Below are positions 40,768 to 50,309 of a stretch of 64,000 nucleotides of DNA, in pieces. The stretch's first letter is position 1; each line of letters starts with the position of its first letter. This DNA comes from Rhodovulum bhavnagarense (GTDB taxonomy: Bacteria > Pseudomonadota > Alphaproteobacteria > Rhodobacterales > Rhodobacteraceae): the NCBI RefSeq assembly GCF_004343505.1, contig NZ_SLXU01000009.1, positions 42,812 to 106,811 of the forward strand. Reading direction: 5' to 3'. Below the pieces are notes generated by a model. It had not been told where the DNA came from, ran no database searches, and was given only the letters and a program-made list of their open reading frames with translations. The position numbers and the translations under genes are program-made.

Positions 40768-41883
40768 TCAACCCGATGCCCGCAACCGCTCACGGTTGCG
40801 TGTCAGCCACAACAGCGTGAGGATCAGCGGCGCGTTGTTGATCTCTCCGCTATCGAGCAGGCCCAACGCCCGATCAAGGGACACCACATGGGCACGGATA
40901 TCCTCGCCCTCGCAGGCCAAACCGCCAAGCCCTGCCGCCGCCTCGGGCAGTTCTGCCTCACCGACATAGGAATAGATGAACTCGGCCTTGGCCCCCGGCG
41001 AGGTGTAATAGCCATGCACGGGGTGCAACCGGCCGATCTCGACCCCCGCCTCCTCGATCGCCTCGCGGCGCGCGGTGGTTTCCGGGGTCTCGCCCGGATC
41101 GATCAGGCCGGCGATTGCCTCTATCGACCAGCATTCGCTATCGCCGCGGGCATAGGGGCCAACGCGGAACTGTTCGATCAGAAGAACCGTATCGCGGGCC
41201 GGGTCATAGGGCAGCACGGTTGCGGCATCCCCCGACAGGAAAGCCGCGCGGTTCATGTCCTGGCTCCAGCCGCCGTCAAAGCGACGATGGCGAAAATCAT
41301 ATTCCTCGACCGCAAAGAAATTGGCATAGGGCTGGCGGCGGGCGCGTTCGTCGATATCGCCCCGGCTGGTCCCACGGCGCAGTGTCGCCGGACCCGGCAG
41401 TTGCGCGCGCAGGCGCGAGGCCGCGCGGGCAAGGATCATGCGCCTTCGGCCGGCATTGACCGCGGGCGAACGCAAACCAAGGCTCAGCATCACCTCGCCC
41501 GCGGCGGCAGTCGCCAACATTCCACAGCGCGCGACCCAGTCGACCAGATCGAAGGGGGCGCCTGGCCGGGTGCCAGGTGGCGCATCATAGGCCCGCGCAA
41601 TCACGCGGCGATCATCGAGATTGGGTTTGACCGTGACCGCAACCAACCCCTGGCTTTCGGCGTAATGATCCAGCCGCGCGACAGCCTCCGGCGACAGAGG
41701 CTCCAGCAAAAGGCCCTGCGCAACCGCGCCCGGCGAAGTGCAGAGCATGGCCAGCCCCTCACCCGGCAAGCAGCAGGCGGCCTGATCCTCAAGCCAGGCT
41801 GGAACCGCCTGAACTGGCATATCCAGAACCCGGCTCAACAGCTGGGGGTGGCGCAGCGTGCCGAACAGGAACACGGCGGTCAT
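40768..41883 (-). CDS. trgB: TrgB: gamma-glutamylcyclotransferase-like plus NUDIX hydrolase fusion
   Basis: 371 residues. The N-terminal AIG2/GGCT-like domain (FLFGTLRHPQLLSRVLD) is joined to a NUDIX domain with a full NUDIX box (GLIDPGETPETTARREAIEEAGV), quoted in halves GLIDPGETPE and TTARREAIEEAGV. The NUDIX half resembles ADP-ribose pyrophosphatases. TrgB was found in Rhodobacter sphaeroides as a tellurite-resistance protein. Start MTAVFLFG (41883), 7 bp after the trgA stop. Confidence 0.88.
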   Translation of the reverse strand: MTAVFLFGTLRHPQLLSRVLDMPVQAVPAWLEDQAACCLPGEGLAMLCTSPGAVAQGLLLEPLSPEAVARLDHYAESQGLVAVTVKPNLDDRRVIARAYDAPPGTRPGAPFDLVDWVARCGMLATAAAGEVMLSLGLRSPAVNAGRRRMILARAASRLRAQLPGPATLRRGTSRGDIDERARRQPYANFFAVEEYDFRHRRFDGGWSQDMNRAAFLSGDAATVLPYDPARDTVLLIEQFRVGPYARGDSECWSIEAIAGLIDPGETPETTARREAIEEAGVEIGRLHPVHGYYTSPGAKAEFIYSYVGEAELPEAAAGLGGLACEGEDIRAHVVSLDRALGLLDSGEINNAPLILTLLWLTRNRERLRASG

Positions 41884-41890
41884 TGCGCGA

Positions 41891-42334
41891 TCAGCTCCAG
41901 CGGCGGGATACGAATTCGGAAATCCAGGCCGCGGCAATTCCGCCGATCAGCAGGATCGCCACGGCCGGCGGATATGTCACCAGCACGAATGTGAACTCGC
42001 CGAAGAGCGAGACGAGGCCGGTCAACGCCTCCATCACCCCGGAATACCGCATCCCCAGCGCGCGTTGCAACATTTCCCAGAGGGAATGAACAAGAAGCGC
42101 GTAAACCGTCAATACTACCACCGTGCGAATGCCCGAGGTCACCGCGACCCCGTAGCCATGACCAACCAGCCGCCCCATGACCAGCCATCCTGCCATGATG
42201 CCAATGATGCTATTCACAACGGCAAAATAGCCAAGATCGGCGTTCTCGGGAAACGCGGGAACAAGCGCATCCGAAACGAACCACGCCAAAAGACCGTAGG
42301 TCATGGCAGAAAAAAGTTTTGCAGCAGTAGGCAT
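41891..42334 (-). CDS. trgA: TrgA family membrane protein (tellurite resistance)
   Basis: 147 residues with four hydrophobic segments (for instance YFAVVNSIIGIMAGWLVMG and AVAILLIGGIAAAWISEFVS). The N-terminal PTAAKLFSAMTYGLLAWFVS is typical of TrgA, a Rhodobacteraceae membrane protein tied to tellurite resistance together with TrgB. Lies 3 bp after cfa and 7 bp before trgB, so the genes form one operon. Confidence 0.88.
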   Translation of the reverse strand: MPTAAKLFSAMTYGLLAWFVSDALVPAFPENADLGYFAVVNSIIGIMAGWLVMGRLVGHGYGVAVTSGIRTVVVLTVYALLVHSLWEMLQRALGMRYSGVMEALTGLVSLFGEFTFVLVTYPPAVAILLIGGIAAAWISEFVSRRWS

Positions 42335-42337
42335 GTC

Positions 42338-43549
42338 TCAGGCAGGCCGGGTCACGGTAAACTGGGTCACGTCGCAGTTTCCGCTGTGAAAGGTGGCCGC
42401 GCAAGAGGTCAGGTACATGTTCCACATGCGCCGAAAGCGCGCGTCGAAACCAAGCGCCGAAATCTCGTTCCAGCGCGCGTTGAAGGTGTCGTGCCACCGC
42501 CGCAGCGTCTGGCTATAGCTTTCGCCGAACTCGATGGAACGGATGACCTCCAGACCCGAGGCGCGGGCCAGGTCGCCAAGGACCGTGTGGCTGGGCAACA
42601 TCCCTCCGGGAAAGATGTATTTCTGGATGAAATCGACGCCTTTTCGATAGATCTCGAACCGGCGTTCCTGCACGGTAATGATCTGCAAGGTGGCGCGGGC
42701 ACCTGGGTTCAGGCAGGTCGAAAGCTTGTTGAAATAGACCGGCCAGTATTGTTCGCCCACTGCCTCGAACATCTCGATCGAGGCGATACCGTCATAGCGC
42801 CCCGTCTCGTCGCGGTAATCCTGCAACTTGATCGTGACACGGTCCGACAGGCCGGCCCGTGCGATCCGCGCCACCGCGTAATCGTGTTGCTCGCGGCTGA
42901 TCGTCAGGCCGGTGACGCGCAGGCCGCGCTGTCCAGCGGCATATTCGGCGAACCCGCCCCAGCCACAGCCGATTTCCAGAACATGGTCACCGGGTTGCAC
43001 GCCCATCTCGTCGACCATCGAGGCGTATTTCTGTTCCTGCGCCTTTTCTAGGCTTTCCTGTCCGGTCCGAAACAAAGCCGAGGAATAGGTCATGCTTTCG
43101 TCCAGCCACAGCCCGTAGAAGTCGTTGCCCAGGTCGTAATGTGCCGAGATGTTCTTTTTCGCCTGCCGTCTGGTGTTGCGTTGCAACCAGAACCGCAGCC
43201 GTTCGTAGGCGCGCACGAGGGCTTGCCCCGGAAAACCATCATAGATTTCGTCATTGTCGGCATGGACCAGGTCCATGAAGGCCATCAGGTCGGGGGTTGA
43301 CCAGCCTTCATCGAGATAAGCCTCGCAAAAGCCAAGGTCGCCCTCGCGGATCAGCCGGGCAAAGACCTCGGGGTCGTGGATGTTAAGTTCGGCCACTGGC
43401 CCCGGCCCGCGCCCCTCGGCACGAAAACGCCGCCCGTCGGGCAGCACGAAATCGAGCCGTCCATGCCCCATGCCGCTGGCCACGTCGAAGACTTGCGTGA
43501 AATAGCGCGGCAGGTTTTCCTGCCCCTTGGTTGTTGTCAGGATGTCCAT
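42338..43549 (-). CDS. cfa: Cyclopropane-fatty-acyl-phospholipid synthase
   Basis: 403 residues. SAM-binding motif VLEIGCGWGGFAEYA, with EMFEAVGEQYWPVYF and KYIFPGGMLPS typical of CFA synthases, which add a methylene from SAM to unsaturated acyl chains. Start MDILTTTKG (43549) has GGGGAG in front. First gene of the run cfa-trgA-trgB-cysK-mscS, pointing to membrane and oxidative stress protection. Confidence 0.92.
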   Translation of the reverse strand: MDILTTTKGQENLPRYFTQVFDVASGMGHGRLDFVLPDGRRFRAEGRGPGPVAELNIHDPEVFARLIREGDLGFCEAYLDEGWSTPDLMAFMDLVHADNDEIYDGFPGQALVRAYERLRFWLQRNTRRQAKKNISAHYDLGNDFYGLWLDESMTYSSALFRTGQESLEKAQEQKYASMVDEMGVQPGDHVLEIGCGWGGFAEYAAGQRGLRVTGLTISREQHDYAVARIARAGLSDRVTIKLQDYRDETGRYDGIASIEMFEAVGEQYWPVYFNKLSTCLNPGARATLQIITVQERRFEIYRKGVDFIQKYIFPGGMLPSHTVLGDLARASGLEVIRSIEFGESYSQTLRRWHDTFNARWNEISALGFDARFRRMWNMYLTSCAATFHSGNCDVTQFTVTRPA

Positions 43550-43606
43550 TGCGGCTCCCCGTTCCCATTTCATTTTTTCCCAAGCCGCGGCGACCGGCAA
43601 TGGGTT

Positions 43607-45028
43607 TCAGAATTTTCGTGCCTGGTAGGCCTCAAGGGCGCGCTTTCGTCCGGCCTCTGCCGTCACGACAGGCGCGGGATAGGCATCCTGTGCCGACAGG
43701 CCCCATGACGGCGGAACCGCCTCGAAATAGGACAGGGCCTTTCGTGAGGGCCGCCGACGCCCCTCTGCGATCCAGGTATCGACATAGCGCCGCCCCGGAT
43801 CGAACCGGGCAAGCTGCGTGACCGGGTTGAAGACCCGGAAATAGGGTGTGGCGTCGGGGCCCGAACCTGCCGACCATTGCCAGCCCATCGCGTTTGCCGC
43901 AGGGTCCCAGTCAATCAGCGTGTCGGCAAACCAGTCGAGCCCGATGCGCCAATGGGTCATCAGGTGCTTGGTCAGGTAAGAGGCCACGATCATCCTGCCA
44001 CGGTTGTGCATGGTGCCGGTCACGAAAAGCTCACGCATCGCGGCATCGACGAATTCCATGCCGGTGCGTCCTTGCCGCCATGCGATTACTTCGGGCGCGT
44101 TTTCATCGGTATTCCAGGGAAACGCGTCCCATTCGGGTCGCCAGTTCGACGTCGCGATATGCGGACTGTGCCAAAGCAGGTGATAGGCAAATTCACGCCA
44201 GGCCAGTTCCTTGAGAAAGGTTTCTGCGCCCGCCTTGCCCTCGTGCATTGCCCGCAGCCCCGCATGCCAGCACGTGCGCGGAGAAATCTCGCCATAGGCC
44301 AAGTTTTCGGACAGGCGCGAGGTGCCGTTGCATGCCGGGAAATCCCGCGCCGTGGCATAATCCGCGATCGCGCTCGCGGCAAACTCGTCAAGCCTTGCCT
44401 GCGCGGCTTCCTCGCCCACGCGCAGGTGGGTGGCCACGATCTCGGCCCCCTTGCGCATCGCCGTGCCCATCTGCCAGCTATCCAACATGTCGCTTTCGGG
44501 CCAGGTGGCGGGTGCGGGCAATGCCCGCGGCGCGGCACAGGGTTCGGGCACCTCGCGCGTGCGAACCACCTTCCAGAACGGGGTGTAAACTTTGTAAAAT
44601 GCCCCCTGCCCGGTGGCGACCGTCCAAGGTTCGAACAGCAGATGTCCGGCCAGCGATCGTGCCTCGATCCCGTCCTGCTTCAGCGCGGTCTTTACCCTTG
44701 TATCGCGCGCCACGCTGTCGGGGTCATAGGCACGTGTCCAGACCACCGCTCCCGCCCCGCTCTGGGCCACCAGCGCACGCAAAACCTCCAGCGCATCGCC
44801 CCGGCGCAGCACCAGGCGTGATCCGATGCGGGCCAGGGTGCTCGCAAAGCATTCCAGCCCCAGCCCCAGCCGCCATTTAGGTGCCGCCCCCAGCCGTGCC
44901 ACGCCATCGTCGTGGATAAAGACCGGGATCACCGGACGCCCGCCCGCGCAAGCGGCCAGGGCGGCAGGATTGTCGGACAGGCGCAGGTCGCGCCGGACCC
45001 ACCAGATTACAGGGGAAAGTTCTACCAT
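43607..45028 (-). CDS. phrB: Deoxyribodipyrimidine photolyase
   Basis: 473 residues; repairs UV cyclobutane dimers with light. N-terminal Rossmann domain (VIWWVRRDLRLSDNPAL-like) and C-terminal FAD-binding region with ELAWREFAYHLLW, RQGRTGMEFVDAAMREL and HNRGRMIVASYLTKHL. The tryptophans of the electron-transfer route occur in WRPEWDAFPW and GWQW. Its stop lies 57 bp upstream of cfa on the same strand. Confidence 0.94.
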   Translation of the reverse strand: MVELSPVIWWVRRDLRLSDNPAALAACAGGRPVIPVFIHDDGVARLGAAPKWRLGLGLECFASTLARIGSRLVLRRGDALEVLRALVAQSGAGAVVWTRAYDPDSVARDTRVKTALKQDGIEARSLAGHLLFEPWTVATGQGAFYKVYTPFWKVVRTREVPEPCAAPRALPAPATWPESDMLDSWQMGTAMRKGAEIVATHLRVGEEAAQARLDEFAASAIADYATARDFPACNGTSRLSENLAYGEISPRTCWHAGLRAMHEGKAGAETFLKELAWREFAYHLLWHSPHIATSNWRPEWDAFPWNTDENAPEVIAWRQGRTGMEFVDAAMRELFVTGTMHNRGRMIVASYLTKHLMTHWRIGLDWFADTLIDWDPAANAMGWQWSAGSGPDATPYFRVFNPVTQLARFDPGRRYVDTWIAEGRRRPSRKALSYFEAVPPSWGLSAQDAYPAPVVTAEAGRKRALEAYQARKF

Positions 45029-45061
45029 GTCACAGGTCTGGAAAGGCCCGTTTCCGGGCGG

Positions 45062-46291
45062 TCAGATCTCGGTATCTAGCGCGGCAATCAGGCGGTCAAC
45101 CTCTTGGGGAAGGGCGTAGTGCAACAGGCTGAGCCGCAGCACGCCGCGCGCGGGGTCCACGCCCATCGCCCGCAACAGCCCGGGCACGGAAAAATCCCCC
45201 CCGCCCGTGATGACCGCATGGCGCGCCAGACGGCGGACGGCCTTTATCGCGGGTTCTTCCAGGACAAGCGACAAGATCGGCATACGCGCGGCACCGGACC
45301 GGACGCCCCCCAGAACCCGCAACTCGGGACGCGTGACAAGGTAATCGGCAAGCGGCGCCAATAGTTCGTGTTCGCGCGCCCTGATCAGTTCAGCCACCTT
45401 GGCCGCGCGCCCCCGCGCATCGCGACCGGCCTTGAAATGATGATCGTAAAGCGCGTCGAAATAATCCGCGATCCCGGCGCAGGCGGCGATCTGCGCAGGA
45501 TCGGCACCGGCGGGATTGAACCGGGTGGTGGGGTCCGCGGCGTCACGATCACGGACCTGAACCGGCAAGCGATGGGCCAGTTCGCGCCGCATCGCCATTA
45601 GCCCCTGATGCGGTCCGAATGCCATTTCGCCTGAAAAGAGATAGATGTCGGCGCCAAGCGTGCGCAGATCGGGCAAGCCATGCGGCGCAAAGCCATCGCC
45701 GTCCACGCAGGACAAGGCCCCTGCCCCGCGCACGAGCGCGCAGATTGTTCTCGCGTCATTCACATGCCCAAGCAGGGTGGAGACATGTGGAAAACACACC
45801 AGCCGCACCCTGCCATCGAGAATGCGATCAAGCCCCGCCGGATCAAGAATTCCCGTTGCCGGATCGGCCCGCCAGACGCGGATCTCGATACCTGCATCGG
45901 CCAGGAGCCGCAAAGGCCCTGTATTTGGCGTGCTATCCTGCTCGCTGACCACGATGGCAGATCCAGGGTGCAACCATTCTCGGAAAGCCTGAGCCAGAAC
46001 GTAGACATTCGCCCCGGTCGAGGGGCCGAAATGCAGTTCGTCCCCGGCGATACCCAATAGCGCCGCCAGCCGGATGCGGGCCTCGTCCATCTCTTCGCGG
46101 GCCAATTGCGCCGCACGGCACGACGCCTGGGGTGGAACCTTGCGTTCCTGGTAGAACCTGCTCAGCCGCCAGACCGTGTAACGGCAAGGATAAGAGCCGC
46201 CCGCATTGTCAACCAACACCTCGTCGCGCAAGGTGGGCGCGCGAAAGGCGGGGAACTGATTGCGCACATAATCCGCATCGAACGCAACCAT
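45062..46291 (-). CDS. Class V aminotransferase/cysteine-desulfurase-like protein lacking the PLP lysine
   Basis: 409 residues with the whole fold of the class V family: DNAGGSYPC at the N terminus, PSTGANVYVLAQA, CFPHVSTLLGHVND, and VDGDGFAPHGLPDL. At the Schiff-base position, family members read FS-x-x-K followed by YGPH or similar; here it reads FSGEMAFGPH, so the lysine is replaced by Met223 (codon at 45623-45625). Without it normal PLP chemistry is not expected. The frame is intact, so it is not an obvious pseudogene. Confidence 0.82.
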   Translation of the reverse strand: MVAFDADYVRNQFPAFRAPTLRDEVLVDNAGGSYPCRYTVWRLSRFYQERKVPPQASCRAAQLAREEMDEARIRLAALLGIAGDELHFGPSTGANVYVLAQAFREWLHPGSAIVVSEQDSTPNTGPLRLLADAGIEIRVWRADPATGILDPAGLDRILDGRVRLVCFPHVSTLLGHVNDARTICALVRGAGALSCVDGDGFAPHGLPDLRTLGADIYLFSGEMAFGPHQGLMAMRRELAHRLPVQVRDRDAADPTTRFNPAGADPAQIAACAGIADYFDALYDHHFKAGRDARGRAAKVAELIRAREHELLAPLADYLVTRPELRVLGGVRSGAARMPILSLVLEEPAIKAVRRLARHAVITGGGDFSVPGLLRAMGVDPARGVLRLSLLHYALPQEVDRLIAALDTEI

Positions 46292-46382
46292 CAAGCCTCC
46301 GCACGGGTGGAAATATCGAGGTTGCGGCTGTGGTATCGGGTCGCAAGGACGTTGCAAAGCCTTGAAATGGCTTGTGTTGGCC

Positions 46383-48044
46383 CTATTGATCCGAGCCCGT
46401 CTGGCCGCGGGTTTCGCTTAACAACCCGCGGAAGATCGCGAAGCACATCAACAACAACACCACCGTGAACGGCAAGCCGGTTGAAATCACCATGGCCTGT
46501 AGCGCCCCAAGACCGCCGCCGATCAACAAAACGATGGCGACCGCACCCTCGAAGGTGCACCAGAACACGCGCTGCGATACCGGGGCATCTATCTTGCCTC
46601 CCGCGGTGATCGTATCGATCACAAGGGAACCCGAGTCAGAAGAGGTCACGAAGAACACGACCACCAGGACGATCCCGATGACCGAGGTGATCGCGGCCAG
46701 CGGCAGCCCCTCCAGCATCGAGAAAAGCGCCATAGGCGGGTTGTAGGCATCGATCACCTGCGCCTTGACCGCGCTGCCTGCCGGATCGCTCAGCACCTGG
46801 TCGATCGCCGTGCCGCCAAATACCGCCATCCACAATATGCAAACCAGGCTGGGCACCAAAAGCACGGCGATCAGGAACTCGCGCACCGTGCGCCCCCTGC
46901 TGACGCGTGCAATGAACATGCCGACGAAGGGCGACCAGGAGATCCACCAGGCCCAGTAGAACGAGGTCCAGCCCTCGACATAGCCGGCATCCTCCCGGCC
47001 GAAGGGGTTGGACAGCGCGGGCAGTTCCTTGCCATACGCCACCAGGCCGCTGGTGAAATCCGACAGGATCGTCAGAGTGGGTCCGGCGAGCAGCACGAAA
47101 ACCAGCAAGAGCGCGGCCAGCCCCATGTTGATCTCGGAAAGAACCTTGACGCCCCCGTCAAGGCCACGCATCACCGATACCAGCGCCACGCCGGTGATCG
47201 CCGTGATCAAGACGACCTGCACCGTTACGTTCTCGGGTACCCCGAAGATGTGACCGAGCCCCGCATTAGCCTGTTGCGCCCCGAACCCCAGGGATGTCGC
47301 CAGCCCGAACAGCGTTGCAAAAACCGCGAGCGTGTCGATCAAGTGGCCCCACCAGCCCCAGACGCGGTCCCCAAGCAGCGGGTAAAAGGCAGAGCGAATG
47401 GTCAGCGGCAGACCCTTGTTATAGGTGAACAGCGCCAGCGCCAGCGCCACGACTGCATAGATCGCCCAGGGATGAAGGCCCCAGTGATAGATCGTGGCCG
47501 CAAGGCCCATGGTGCGGGCTGCCTCGACATTTTCCGCGATGAGCGCACCATCCGGCCCAAATGGAGAAGCAACGCCCAGCGGCTGGGATATTGCCATGTG
47601 ATAAACAGGCTCGAGCACCCCGAAAAACATCAGCCCGATCCCCATGCCCGCCGCGAACAGCATCGCGAACCAGCCCAGATAGGTATAATCGGGCGCCGCA
47701 TCGCGACCGCCCAGCCGCACACCGCCCACCGGCAGGACGATCAGCAACAGGCAGAACAGCACAAACAGGTTCGCCGCGCCCATGAAGAACCAGTCGAAGG
47801 TCGAGGTCAGCGCCGGTCGCAACCAGCCGAAAAGTGCCCCCGCCTGTTCCGGCAAGGCCAGCGCGTAGAAGACAAAGACCATGATCGTCAGGCCAGAGAT
47901 CATGAAAACCGGGTTGTGAATATCAAAGCCGAACGGGCCGAGGCTGCCTTCGATATTGTCCTGGCCGATCTCATAGTCGGTCTCTATCAACTCGGTGGGG
48001 CCCTCGGGCTCGGGAATTCCCTGGTCCGTGATATCGTCTGTCAT
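46383..48044 (-). CDS. BCCT-family betaine/carnitine/choline transporter
   Basis: 553 residues, twelve membrane helices. Signature stretches: AAGMGIGLMFFGVLEPVYH, with the glycine-rich site, and WWISWSPFVGMFIARVSRGRTVREF (part). BCCT members import glycine betaine, choline, carnitine or DMSP for osmoprotection; the MGIG form points to Na+-coupled transport. The start at MTDDITDQ (48044) is preferred over the longer frame. A UspA gene lies 61 bp upstream on the same strand. Confidence 0.92.
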   Translation of the reverse strand: MTDDITDQGIPEPEGPTELIETDYEIGQDNIEGSLGPFGFDIHNPVFMISGLTIMVFVFYALALPEQAGALFGWLRPALTSTFDWFFMGAANLFVLFCLLLIVLPVGGVRLGGRDAAPDYTYLGWFAMLFAAGMGIGLMFFGVLEPVYHMAISQPLGVASPFGPDGALIAENVEAARTMGLAATIYHWGLHPWAIYAVVALALALFTYNKGLPLTIRSAFYPLLGDRVWGWWGHLIDTLAVFATLFGLATSLGFGAQQANAGLGHIFGVPENVTVQVVLITAITGVALVSVMRGLDGGVKVLSEINMGLAALLLVFVLLAGPTLTILSDFTSGLVAYGKELPALSNPFGREDAGYVEGWTSFYWAWWISWSPFVGMFIARVSRGRTVREFLIAVLLVPSLVCILWMAVFGGTAIDQVLSDPAGSAVKAQVIDAYNPPMALFSMLEGLPLAAITSVIGIVLVVVFFVTSSDSGSLVIDTITAGGKIDAPVSQRVFWCTFEGAVAIVLLIGGGLGALQAMVISTGLPFTVVLLLMCFAIFRGLLSETRGQTGSDQ

Positions 48045-48105
48045 GGCTAAGTCCCTTTGCAGGCGCTCGGGTTTCTCAATCTTCGTCACTGGCCGCGCCA
48101 CGACC

Positions 48106-48531
48106 TCAGCGGTCGTGGTCGCGCACCAGCATGATCGAGGCATGGGAATGCAGTGCCAGCTTACCGCCATGGGATGGCGAGACGTAATCGCGCCATCCCG
48201 GAACATGCGAGCCCATGACCACAAGGTCGGCGGCAAGATCCTTGACGACCTTCAGCAAGGCATGGTCGAGCTCGACGGCGGGATCGTGACAATTTATGGT
48301 GCGGGCCTGCGCCACATGCCCGAATTCCTCTGTCTGGCCAGCGACAAAACTGTCGAGCTTGCGTGCGAATTCCTCTGGATTGTGGGCAACGGTACCGGGC
48401 TGAGGCGTGGTCACACCCACATAGGTTACCGGTATGTCGTAATGACGCGCGAGGTCGGCGGCGACCTCCAGCGCGCGACCAAGCCTTTCGACATGCGCAA
48501 GATCCACCGGCGCGAGTATATGGGTAAACAC
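48106..48531 (-). CDS. Universal stress protein (UspA family)
   Basis: 141 residues. ILAPVDL at the start and VVMGSHVPGWRDYVSPSHGGKLALHSHASIMLVRD at the end (ATP-loop G-2x-G-9x-G type; quoted in part as VVMGSH and SIMLVRD). The start is GTG at 48531, with GGAGGG five bases before. Commonly placed beside BCCT transporters in this family; the pair is probably co-transcribed. Confidence 0.9.
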   Translation of the reverse strand: MFTHILAPVDLAHVERLGRALEVAADLARHYDIPVTYVGVTTPQPGTVAHNPEEFARKLDSFVAGQTEEFGHVAQARTINCHDPAVELDHALLKVVKDLAADLVVMGSHVPGWRDYVSPSHGGKLALHSHASIMLVRDHDR

Positions 48532-48790
48532 ATCGCCCTCCTGTCAAAGGCGCCCGCATCAACTCGGTCATTGCCGCAATCCGAGGCAGGGCGCACGTCG
48601 TGGCGTCATCCGGAAAAGGGCAGAGATCGCACCGTTTTCCGGCGACGATCCTAGCGGGAAAGTCCCATTCACGCAACCGGACGCCGGATCGCGCACCAGA
48701 CAGCCGCGTCATCCGCAAGCTTGCCCCGGCGCCAAGCGCCCCCGCGAGAGGTACTCGGCGCAGTCGGGGCCCGTGAGGCAGTCGCGCTTT

Positions 48791-49783
48791 TCAGGCGTTC
48801 GGATCGACCAGGATTCGGCCCCGCACATGACCTTTCAGAATCTCTGCACCCAGCTTGGGCAAATCCGATAGGACCGCGGGCTGAATCATCGATTCAAGCT
48901 TCTCCAGGGGCAGATCTGTCGCGATCCGGTTCCAGGCGCGCACCCGATCGGCATGGGGCCGCATCACGCTGTCGATGCCAAGCAGGTTTACGCCGCGCAG
49001 GATAAAGGGCGTGATCAACGCCCCCTCGATCGCCGCGCCACCCGCGAGCCCAACCGCCGCGACCGATCCGCCATATTTCATCTGCTTTAGAACCCGGCCC
49101 AGCATCGCTCCCCCGACCGCATCCACGCAGCCCGCCCAGCGTTCGCTCTCCAACGGCTTTCGCGTGATCTCGGTCAACTCTTCGCGCGGAACGATCTCGT
49201 TCGCACCCAACCCGCGCAGGTAGTCCGCGGCTTCGGGCCGCCCGGTTACGGCCGCAACCTCATAGCCCAGATGCGAAAGAATCGCAGTGGCCACCGACCC
49301 AACACCGCCCGCAGCCCCGGTTACCAGTACCGGCCCCTGCCCCGGTTCAAGGCCGTGATCTTCCAACGCCATCACTGACAGCATCGCCGTCAAACCCGCC
49401 GTGCCTACCGCCATGGCCGTGCGCGTGCTCAGCCCCTCGGGCAGCGCCACCAACCAGTCGGCCTTGACGCGCGCCTTTTGCGCGTAGCCACCCCAATGCG
49501 TTTCGCCGACGCGCCAACCGGTCAGTACAACCCGGTCGCCGGGGCCATAGCGGTCATCTTCGCTGGTTTCCACCGTTCCCGCCAGATCGATCCCCGGAAC
49601 ATGCGGATAGCTTCGCACCAGGCCGCCGCCCGGCCCAATGCACAGACCGTCCTTGTAATTGAGAGTGGAATAATCAACCGCAACGGTTATCTCACCCTCG
49701 GGCAACTGCGCCTCGTCCAGATCGCGCACCGCCGCCGATGTCCGGCCTTCCGCGTCCTTTTCAACCACCAACGCCCTGAACAT
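48791..49783 (-). CDS. acuI: Acryloyl-CoA reductase (AcuI/YhdH-type MDR oxidoreductase)
   Basis: 330 residues; medium-chain reductase without zinc ligands. NADPH motif GAAGGVGSVA, and the AcuI/YhdH segments STLNYKDGLCI, GIDLAGTV and GWRVGETHWGGYAQKARV. In Roseobacters AcuI turns toxic acryloyl-CoA from DMSP breakdown into propionyl-CoA. No dmd/ddd gene is in the window. GGGAGG sits 6 bases before the ATG. Confidence 0.88.
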   Translation of the reverse strand: MFRALVVEKDAEGRTSAAVRDLDEAQLPEGEITVAVDYSTLNYKDGLCIGPGGGLVRSYPHVPGIDLAGTVETSEDDRYGPGDRVVLTGWRVGETHWGGYAQKARVKADWLVALPEGLSTRTAMAVGTAGLTAMLSVMALEDHGLEPGQGPVLVTGAAGGVGSVATAILSHLGYEVAAVTGRPEAADYLRGLGANEIVPREELTEITRKPLESERWAGCVDAVGGAMLGRVLKQMKYGGSVAAVGLAGGAAIEGALITPFILRGVNLLGIDSVMRPHADRVRAWNRIATDLPLEKLESMIQPAVLSDLPKLGAEILKGHVRGRILVDPNA

Positions 49784-49886
49784 CTTTAACCTCCCTTGCC
49801 GGAACTCTCGGCCCCAGTTTCCCTCTGCCCATTCCTGCCAGAGACCTTTCGCGATGACCAGTCCTGCGAAGATCCTCCAAGACCCC

Positions 49887-49915
49887 TTGAACCCGACCGC
49901 GCGCCCGCCTAGATT
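49887..49915 (+). promoter_or_regulatory. Promoter of ssrA (tmRNA)
   Basis: TTGAAC (49887-49892) and TAGATT (49910-49915) separated by 17 bases; predicted RNA start near 49922. Confidence 0.6.
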
Positions 49916-49921
49916 TATATC

Positions 49922-50235
49922 GTTCCCTTGGGAACTATGGCGATAAACGCGCCCGTAATAAGCGGATCGGACCCGGGGGCGGTACCCGGCGGCTCCACCA
50001 TAAATCCCACATTGGCGGGATCATGGGGCCGAAACAGGATCGACGGACGTCTAAAGGGGTTTTGCTTTCGCCCGGTGAGCTACCACCGTTATCGGTGCAA
50101 GCATGATAGTTGCCAATGACAACCGTGCTCCGGTGGCGCTGGCCGCGTAAGCGGTCCGCAAAACCAAATCTAAGCCCTTGCGTCTAGCAACGTAAGGCGG
50201 GGTCCGCAGGTACCTGGCAACAGAAACCTGCACTC
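49922..50235 (+). ncRNA. ssrA: Circularly permuted, two-piece tmRNA
   Basis: Alphaproteobacterial permuted tmRNA gene. The acceptor piece comes first and ends in CCA at 49998-50000, with stem strand CGGCTCC (49990-49996) and a 5-bp T-stem (CCGGG/CCCGG). A 24-base intervening segment with an ATCCC/GGGAT stem (50001-50024) follows. Next is the coding piece, starting GGGGCCGAAACAGGATCGAC (50025), whose first 7 bases pair with the acceptor strand. The tag frame GCC...TAA (50112-50150) encodes ANDNRAPVALAA. The 3' limit is approximate, after the GCAGGT/ACCTGC stem. It rescues stalled ribosomes and tags nascent proteins for ClpXP. The seven-base T-loop GGCGGTA is unusual. Confidence 0.9.
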
Positions 50236-50309
50236 TCCTTCCTGCGTTAACCCAACCTGAAGCTTTCACGGCGAGAACCTGTGGCAGACCAGGTATCAAG
50301 GGGACAAGG

